Of a stretch of 38,566 nucleotides of DNA, positions 33,052-38,566 are shown one piece after another (within the stretch, counting starts at the first letter, position 1; each line of letters starts with the position of its first letter). The notes beneath the pieces were generated by a model. It searched no databases. It had not been told where the DNA came from and saw nothing but the letters and a program-made list of their open reading frames with translations. Location: contig NZ_JASDDJ010000029.1 in the NCBI RefSeq assembly GCF_030407455.1, positions 1 through 38,566 of the forward strand, read 5' to 3'. This stretch comes from Psychrobacter sp. 5A.1 (GTDB lineage: Bacteria > Pseudomonadota > Gammaproteobacteria > Pseudomonadales > Moraxellaceae). A program made the translations under genes and the position numbers.

Positions 33052-35172
33052 TTAAAGTCCAGCAGGCACCGTACCCATACGCTGACTAATCGGCTGACTG
33101 CGACCCAACAGACTACTGTAGATGGTGGCGTTTTCCATCACATGCTTGACGTAGTTACGGGTCTCAGGAAAGGCAATTGATTCAACATACTGATCTGCGG
33201 CGATTGAACCATAAACGGGCTGCCAGCGCTTAGCATTGCTAGGGCCAGCGTTATATCCTGCGGTGGCCAATACTGGTTGATAGTTGAGCTTACCCAAGAT
33301 ATCACCCATATACCATGTGCCATAGCGGATATTGGTATCACCACTATTAGCACGGCTAGCACTATAAGTTTCACCTAGATTACGAGCGATATATTTCGCT
33401 GTATCAGGCATGACCTGCATCAGTCCACTTGCCCCAACATTTGAGCGTGCTGAAGTCACAAAGCGACTCTCTTGACGCATAATACCGTAAGCCCACGCTG
33501 GATCGATACCAGCGGACTGGCTATAGCGCACTACGGCATCTTGGTGCGGCATCGGATGCGAAAGTGCTAGGCTGTCAACTCTATCGGTATTATCAACCGC
33601 ATAAATCGCTCGATCGAGCCAGCCCATATCATAGGCTTGACGAGCAGCAGCAATGATCAGATTGTCATCACGATTGTCGCGAGCTTGCTTCACCGCCCAG
33701 TTCCACTCGCGGTTGGCATAAGCGCGGCTGGCATCAGAGTTGTATAAGGCAAAAGCACGAGCGAAGTTGCCATCCTGCATGACGCGTGCACGGTCAGCAG
33801 TACTCACGTTAGGCAAATTACTACCACCTAAACGGCTGGCATCAAAACGCTGACCTGCTCTGTCTTTTGCCATCAGGCCATAATAATCATTACTTTTTGC
33901 TAGGTTTTGATACATTTTTTTAGACGTATTGCGCTTGCTGCTATCGCTTGACTGCTCATAAGCACGAGCTAGCCAATATTGCCACTGGTTCTCTTTTTGA
34001 GTTTCACCATCCATTTTTGCAATGGCTTCTACCACATCATCCCAACGGCCAAAGCGAATCGCTGCCATGGCATAGTCTTCAGCTTCTTCAAAATTAAAGT
34101 CGTTGTCTAAACTGTTGCGAAACCAATCCACTGCTTCAGCATTAAAACCATCATCAGTATTGTGGTTCATACGCTGCACCCCAAGTGTGCGATAAGCGTA
34201 ACGACGGGTTTCGTCATTCAACAATTTGATGGCACGCTGGTTGTCTTGTTTGATATCAAAATCTAACTGTAGTGCAGCCTCACGATAAGACTTGTCAGCC
34301 ATACGGCCGATTGCATACATGTATAGGTATTGATTGGTTTGACTGGCAGGCTCGCGACCAAAACGGCTAAAAAATGCAGAGGGATTTAGCTGAACGTCAC
34401 TCAAGGCAGAATAAGCAATCGGTGTGCCAAGGCGTGATGACAATGCCATAATGTCGCCTGTTTTACCTTTACGCAGCATGCGCTTGAGACGTGCGGCGCG
34501 ATCTTGATCGCTGATCAGCGCGTTGTTATTCATCTCCATCGCTAATTGCTCACACAACGCTGGCTGCTTTTTGGTGGTCAGCCATACATCAGATTTGGCG
34601 GCCATTGCACGCATGGTATCACCACCATCATTAAACCCAAGCGCCACGGCGCAACGCTCACTGGCATCAGCATTGGTAATCAAACTGGCTACTTGTCTGA
34701 CCGAGGCATAATCATTCGACCCTGCTTTGGTCTCCGCAAAATCAGCCACCAATTTCTCAGCCATAACAGTGTCTGGATACTGACGCACAAACTGTGAGAC
34801 AGCCGCTGAGCTCTGTGAATTAAGATCTAGATTCATTCGCCAGTAAGTTGGATACATTGCAAACAAACCACCGCTCATCGCTTGCTCATAACCATAAAGT
34901 GCACTAACATCACCTCGGTCCGCTGCAACGGCTGCTGACATAAATGTGTCAATACTACCGTCTTGCTGATAATTGTTTTCTGATTGGTAGCTCTCGCCAT
35001 CGCCCCATGTCAGCTCTGCACAAGCGACTTGCGATATGCCTAGCACGCTCACTGCTGTTGCCATACTCAGCGCGCTCATCCGTAGCGTACCTACTGTGAG
35101 CCGCTTTGATGCGTGCTTTTGATTGATAGACTGCTCATCCTTGATGCTATACGCAACACGCAACTTTGTCAT
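33052..35172 (-). CDS. slt: Soluble lytic murein transglycosylase
   Basis: Periplasmic Slt70-type enzyme that cleaves peptidoglycan to 1,6-anhydro-muropeptides, the substrates later handled by AmpD. With the ATG at 35172 it has 706 residues: an N-terminal signal (hydrophobic MSALSMATAVSVLGISQVA, cleavage after ACA), a long helical superhelix domain (about 70-530) and a C-terminal SLT domain. The catalytic glutamate is Glu568 in IMRQESRF, followed by SGLMQVMPDTA and ATAGYNAGP. The start has AGAGAG upstream; an in-frame ATG 24 codons earlier (35244) gives an unusual extension. The QVAC segment is not a good lipobox, so a soluble form is favoured. Confidence 0.93.
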   Translation of the reverse strand: MTKLRVAYSIKDEQSINQKHASKRLTVGTLRMSALSMATAVSVLGISQVACAELTWGDGESYQSENNYQQDGSIDTFMSAAVAADRGDVSALYGYEQAMSGGLFAMYPTYWRMNLDLNSQSSAAVSQFVRQYPDTVMAEKLVADFAETKAGSNDYASVRQVASLITNADASERCAVALGFNDGGDTMRAMAAKSDVWLTTKKQPALCEQLAMEMNNNALISDQDRAARLKRMLRKGKTGDIMALSSRLGTPIAYSALSDVQLNPSAFFSRFGREPASQTNQYLYMYAIGRMADKSYREAALQLDFDIKQDNQRAIKLLNDETRRYAYRTLGVQRMNHNTDDGFNAEAVDWFRNSLDNDFNFEEAEDYAMAAIRFGRWDDVVEAIAKMDGETQKENQWQYWLARAYEQSSDSSKRNTSKKMYQNLAKSNDYYGLMAKDRAGQRFDASRLGGSNLPNVSTADRARVMQDGNFARAFALYNSDASRAYANREWNWAVKQARDNRDDNLIIAAARQAYDMGWLDRAIYAVDNTDRVDSLALSHPMPHQDAVVRYSQSAGIDPAWAYGIMRQESRFVTSARSNVGASGLMQVMPDTAKYIARNLGETYSASRANSGDTNIRYGTWYMGDILGKLNYQPVLATAGYNAGPSNAKRWQPVYGSIAADQYVESIAFPETRNYVKHVMENATIYSSLLGRSQPISQRMGTVPAGL

Positions 35173-35532
35173 ACTGACTCTCTTTATGATATCTCTATAA
35201 ATATATGAATAACGGCTCGCTAAGTACCGCCAAGGGTATAGCAAACATCATACTATAATCATTGCACTTTCAACTATCGCCTTTACCTTTTGTTAATAAA
35301 TAGGACAGTACGGTGTAACATAGAGGTGATAATGAGGTTCGGTTTTTATCAGCAGTTTTTATGAATAGCAATATGAATGACAGTAAATAATTGATACTGC
35401 TATGAATTATTTATCATATTGATGGCCCATCGCCTGTGCTAATTTTTCACATTGGTAGAGGGTTGTGATAAAATACGCCACCTGTTAATCGTCTACCCCG
35501 CTATATTTTTGGTCAATCATGGACTTATCCTT
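35173..35532. other. Divergent slt/miaB intergenic region
   Basis: A 360-base A+T-rich region that contains the miaB promoter (35446-35474) and a leader of about 50 bases. An ATG at 35519 opens a five-codon frame whose TGA overlaps the miaB ATG. No other gene is seen, and no clear slt promoter could be assigned. Confidence 0.5.
35446..35474 (+). promoter_or_regulatory. Sigma-70 promoter of miaB
   Basis: TTCACA (35446-35451), a 17-base spacer and TAAAAT (35469-35474) preceded by TG one base upstream, so both the -35 and the extended -10 fit. Transcription would start near 35481, which rules out the longer frame beginning at 35452 and supports the ATG at 35533. Confidence 0.75.
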
Positions 35533-37023
35533 ATGAGTGTTACTGTATTCAACCCCCGCATCAAAGACGCTGCTGCTGAAACAATCGCAAGCGCGCCTGC
35601 TGTCACTGCACTCAATGAAGCAAGTTCAGCCCAAGCGCCTGTCGAAAAACCAGCAACAAAAAAGGTCTTTGTCACTACCCAAGGCTGTCAGATGAATGTT
35701 TATGACTCTGGCAAAATGCTCGACGTGCTCGGTGACTCCCACGGTATGGAAGTCACGCATGATATCGACGAAGCCGATGTACTGCTAATGAATACCTGCT
35801 CTATCCGCGAAAAAGCGCAAGAGAAAGTATTTTCAGAATTGGGTCGCTGGCGCAAACTAAAAGAAAAACGCCCTGACCTCGTCATTGGCGTCGGTGGTTG
35901 CGTGGCCTCACAAGAAGGCGACAACATTCAAAAACGTGCGCCTTATGTCGATATGGTTTTTGGCCCGCAAACCTTGCATCGTCTGCCAGAGTTGTATGAT
36001 CAATCAAACGAGCAACGTGAAATTGCGCCTAAAAATCGTATTGGTACAATTGATGTGTCATTCCCTAGCATCGAAAAGTTTGATTTCTTACCCGAGCCAA
36101 GAGTAGAAGGCTACAAAGCCTTTGTCTCTATCATGGAAGGCTGCTCAAAATATTGCTCATTCTGCGTAGTGCCTTATACGCGTGGTGAAGAATTGTCTCG
36201 TCCACTTGATGACGTCTTGGCTGAGATTGACAGCCTTGCCGCTCAAGGTATCCGTGAAATCAACCTGTTGGGTCAAAACGTCAACGGTTATCGCGGCGAA
36301 AAAGACGATGGCAGCATTTGCCGTTTCGCTGAGCTGTTGCACTATGTCTCGCATGTCGATGGTGTTGAGCGTATTCGCTATACGACCAGCCATCCGCTAG
36401 AGTTCACTGATGACATCATTGATGCGTATGCACAATTGCCAGAGCTGGTTTCACACTTACATTTACCTGTTCAGAGTGGCTCAAACGCTATCTTGGCAGC
36501 GATGAAGCGCAACCATACGATTGATGTGTATATCAATCAGATCAATAAGCTTAAAGCCATTCGTCCTGATATTCACTTATCGAGTGACTTTATCATTGGC
36601 TTCCCTGGTGAGACGGATCAAGATTTCCAAGATACGTTGAACTTGGCAAAAGAATTGAATTTCGATCACTCTTATAGCTTTATCTACTCTAAGCGGCCAG
36701 GCACGCCAGCGGCAGAGTTGCCAGATGATGTGAGTTTCAAAACTAAAAAAGAGCGCTTGGCAGAATTCCAAAAAGTCATCATTGACTCAACGCTAGCGAA
36801 AACGCATGAGATGGTCGGCACCACGACTCGCGTCTTGGTGGAGCAAGTTGCCAACCGCCATCCTGACTGCTTAATCGGCACGGCAGATAATACCCGTACC
36901 GTTATGTTCCCTCATGATATTGAGAAAATGGATGAGATGTTGGGTAAACTCGTGAGCGTACGTATTACTGATTTTGTCAGTCCGCACATGGTCAAAGGTG
37001 AGCTAATCGAAATATTGGCGTAA
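35533..37023 (+). CDS. miaB: tRNA-2-methylthio-N6-dimethylallyladenosine synthase
   Basis: Radical-SAM methylthiotransferase that adds a methylthio group to i6A37 of tRNAs reading UNN codons. The N-terminal UPF0004 domain has its three cluster cysteines in [16 protein letters not shown] and GGCVASQ; the radical-SAM domain has [16 protein letters not shown] with CxxxCxx[10 protein letters not shown] and the closing TRAM domain (about residues 415-490) follow. The ATG at 35533 gives 496 residues with about 35 residues of variable tail before [10 protein letters not shown]. The Shine-Dalgarno is weak. A strong terminator follows. Confidence 0.96.
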   Translation: MSVTVFNPRIKDAAAETIASAPAVTALNEASSAQAPVEKPATKKVFVTTQGCQMNVYDSGKMLDVLGDSHGMEVTHDIDEADVLLMNTCSIREKAQEKVFSELGRWRKLKEKRPDLVIGVGGCVASQEGDNIQKRAPYVDMVFGPQTLHRLPELYDQSNEQREIAPKNRIGTIDVSFPSIEKFDFLPEPRVEGYKAFVSIMEGCSKYCSFCVVPYTRGEELSRPLDDVLAEIDSLAAQGIREINLLGQNVNGYRGEKDDGSICRFAELLHYVSHVDGVERIRYTTSHPLEFTDDIIDAYAQLPELVSHLHLPVQSGSNAILAAMKRNHTIDVYINQINKLKAIRPDIHLSSDFIIGFPGETDQDFQDTLNLAKELNFDHSYSFIYSKRPGTPAAELPDDVSFKTKKERLAEFQKVIIDSTLAKTHEMVGTTTRVLVEQVANRHPDCLIGTADNTRTVMFPHDIEKMDEMLGKLVSVRITDFVSPHMVKGELIEILA

Positions 37024-37051
37024 CTGTTGAATTATAAGTTTGAGTAAGAAT

Positions 37052-37088
37052 AAAAAAGCCGTTCACTATAATAGCGAACGGCTTTTTT
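37052..37088. terminator. Bidirectional terminator between miaB and a small gene
   Basis: A perfect 13-base stem, AAAAAAGCCGTTC (37052-37064) with GAACGGCTTTTTT (37076-37088) and an 11-base loop, between convergent genes. Confidence 0.92.
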
Positions 37089-37109
37089 GTGCGTGAATGT
37101 TAACCATCA

Positions 37110-37346
37110 TTATTCTGATAACCAATCTGTCTTCCGTAGCTGCTGCTTAGTCTCACGGCGGCGTTTTTTTCGGACGATATCGATATCCTCTTTTTCATGA
37201 ATACCACCTTTTCTTAACAGTGGGTCCAATGCCAAATAGTTGCGCGGTTTGACTGTGCCTAGTGAGTGCTGGGCACCTGTTTCAGCTTGCTGCTCTAACT
37301 GCCGCTCAATCTGTTTAGCCTTTTTTAAGGTTTGTTTTAAGCTCAT
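37110..37346 (-). CDS. Small basic protein, unrecognised family
   Basis: A 78-residue, strongly basic protein with no signal peptide. An N-terminal helix (SLKQTLKKAKQIERQLEQQ) leads to a central HSLGTVKPRNYLALDPLLRKGGIHEKED and a C-terminal basic helix (RKKRRRETKQQLRK) ending in DWLSE. It looks conserved (few low-complexity residues, compact motifs), and I believe similar proteins exist in Acinetobacter, though this is memory, not a search. The function is unknown; the charge suggests nucleic-acid or ribosome contact. The ribosome-binding site is weak (GAGAA). Confidence 0.7.
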   Translation of the reverse strand: MSLKQTLKKAKQIERQLEQQAETGAQHSLGTVKPRNYLALDPLLRKGGIHEKEDIDIVRKKRRRETKQQLRKTDWLSE

Positions 37347-37551
37347 TATTTTTTCTCATTATTTGTGTCAGCAGTGAGCCATTTTCTTTAATGCTGGTTC
37401 ACTGATTATAAGTTGCCATTTGTGTAAATTTTTTGTTACATTGGTTTCTGACATGTTCACTCTCCTGATTTTTTATGAGGTTCTTTTAAAAACCTAAATA
37501 TGGAAAACTTGCTCAAAAACTCCGCTGCTAGTCTTTACCATTTTGTATAAT

Positions 37552-38388
37552 CTATTCACCGTAATTATCTTCATAATTATATAAAACAAGCTTAATATGC
37601 TTTCTTAACCTAGAAAGCTGCTCATCCGTTAGTAAAATATTATCAATCCATAAAGATGTTAAATTTGGTATTTTTATTAGCTTTGAAATTGCTTTTTCTA
37701 TATCTAAGTATCTTTGTCCAAGATAACCACCAATGGATAAGTAGCTTAAATTTTGTAATTTAGTTAAGATTTCCAAATCATCAGCTCGAACTTTAGTATT
37801 CCAAATATCCAGCCACTCTAATTGTGACATTTTGGTGATTTGCGCTAATCCTTTACCTGTCAATCCCGTACTCGCTACACTTAGATGAGTGATAGTCTTT
37901 GAGCTAGAAATAATACCCACCATATCAGTGCTAAGATGAGAACCCTCTAATTCAATCCTTGTTAAGGGTTTGTCAATGAGATGGGCCAACAGCTCAGTTG
38001 AGAAATCTGTACCATGCGTTATCATTTCAGTTAAATTGGGCAATCTTGCAAAAATACGCATATCAATTTTTGATGGGAAACTAATATTTACCACCCTCAA
38101 ATTCGTTGCTTTAGAAGTATCGATGACCTTACCTGGCAACACTAACTCAAATAAATTCAATATCTCTAAACTTCCAATTGAAAAGCAATCACGCAAAGCC
38201 GTTCGAGTCATAGGGCTCCATACAGTTAATTGCGTTATCGATGCTATCTCTTTCAGTAAATGTGTATATTGAGTTGTGACTGCCTTATCACATCGCACCT
38301 CCAAGTGATCGATATGCTGACCTTTATATAAAGCTAATAACTCTAAGGCTGGTAAACTATTGTGACTTTCAATTTGGACGGTTACCAT
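37552..38388 (-). CDS. Leucine-rich-repeat protein
   Basis: A 278-residue protein made largely of leucine-rich repeats: NLRVVNISF, NLTEMITHGTDFS, PLTRIELEGSHLS, TITHLSVASTGLTGKGLAQI, QLEWLDIWNTKV, NLSYLSIGGYLG, NLTSLWIDNILLTDEQL. The repeat pattern LxxLxIxxTxL with about 22-24 residues per unit suits a ribonuclease-inhibitor or internalin-like curved solenoid, used for protein binding. No signal peptide or membrane helix is seen, so it is probably cytosolic. GGGAGG gives a strong ribosome-binding site. The gene is more A+T-rich than the housekeeping genes around it and lies beside a dispersed repeat, which points to acquisition. The partner is unknown. Confidence 0.8.
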   Translation of the reverse strand: MVTVQIESHNSLPALELLALYKGQHIDHLEVRCDKAVTTQYTHLLKEIASITQLTVWSPMTRTALRDCFSIGSLEILNLFELVLPGKVIDTSKATNLRVVNISFPSKIDMRIFARLPNLTEMITHGTDFSTELLAHLIDKPLTRIELEGSHLSTDMVGIISSSKTITHLSVASTGLTGKGLAQITKMSQLEWLDIWNTKVRADDLEILTKLQNLSYLSIGGYLGQRYLDIEKAISKLIKIPNLTSLWIDNILLTDEQLSRLRKHIKLVLYNYEDNYGE

Positions 38389-38461
38389 AAATCCCTCCCC
38401 TATCTATTGCAATTTATCAGGTTGATATAGTGCTTAAAAAGCGTTCATACGCATACATTGT

Positions 38462-38566
38462 TAGGGCATGTCCTCAATTCAATCAATATTTATCTAAATG
38501 GGTTAAAAATGGCTAAATCTTGCCAAATGGCGTCAAATAGCTGACTAATATCTCGATATTATCTGC
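38462..38566. repeat. Dispersed repeat, copy 2 (right edge)
   Basis: Bases 38462-38535 are the inverted partner of 1-74 (59 of 74 identical). The outer boundary TAGGGC (38462-38467) is sharp. The unit continues inward past 38535 to at least the window end, ending in ATATCTCGATATTATCTGC (38548-38566), which recurs inverted at 32823-32841. The inner end is cut by the window. Confidence 0.7.

Noticed and set aside
1..38566. The whole window as a composite transposon between inverted repeats
   Set aside because: The interior is core chromosomal synteny (dcw cluster, ftsH, mdh, miaB), copies are only 80 percent identical and no transposase is visible.

Overview
The window reads as a Psychrobacter-type chromosome segment (Moraxellaceae, Gammaproteobacteria). 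The evidence is gene content, protein character and gene order: rlmE-ftsH-folP, the murG-murC-ddl-ftsQ-ftsA-ftsZ-lpxC division and cell-wall block, murJ near ribF, and family members typical of Moraxellaceae (DUF2789, DOMON-like, DUF4105). The genus is an inference from pattern recognition; no database search was possible. No rRNA, tRNA, CRISPR array, prophage or intact insertion sequence was seen.

Layout. 1-104 is a dispersed-repeat copy. 105-2661 (minus) holds a YidB-family protein, the ygfX-like/sdhE pair and folP. 2800-5728 (minus) holds ftsH and rlmE, divergent from yhbY (6059, plus). 6604-8982 holds a DOMON-like protein, a secreted CHAP-domain protein and a DciA-like replication protein. 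9271-18220 (minus) is the distal dcw cluster: transcription runs murG, murC, ddl, ftsQ, ftsA, ftsZ and then lpxC, with unusually wide gaps between the fts genes. 18499-24519 (minus) is a compact run: DUF4105 envelope protein, SDR-fold protein, an unrecognised 340-residue protein, pyrE, gshB. 24683-29628 carries ampD, murJ, a lipoprotein, a GNAT gene on the other strand, and ribF. 29711-31223 (minus) holds DUF2789 and mdh. 31595-32236 (minus) is an RNase T2-fold protein that lacks the catalytic residues. An 815-base gene-poor stretch with repeat fragments follows, then slt (minus), miaB (plus), a small basic protein and a leucine-rich-repeat protein. The window ends in a second repeat copy, inverted relative to the first.

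How the genes work together. Much of the window serves the envelope. MurG and MurC make peptidoglycan precursors, Ddl supplies D-Ala-D-Ala, MurJ flips lipid II, FtsQ/FtsA/FtsZ run the divisome, Slt and AmpD turn over and recycle murein, and LpxC commits to lipid A synthesis. FtsH in other gammaproteobacteria degrades LpxC. The rest is core metabolism (folP, pyrE, gshB, ribF, mdh), RNA modification and ribosome maturation (rlmE, yhbY, miaB) and flavinylation of succinate dehydrogenase (sdhE).

Most interesting points: the RNase T2-like protein with both active-site motifs altered; an FtsA whose two phosphate-binding motifs are degenerate; a 74-base repeat family with a sharp boundary bracketing the window; an 18-base tandem repeat upstream of ftsZ; and an isolated LRR gene beside a repeat. 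No clear new multi-gene defence or mobile system was found.
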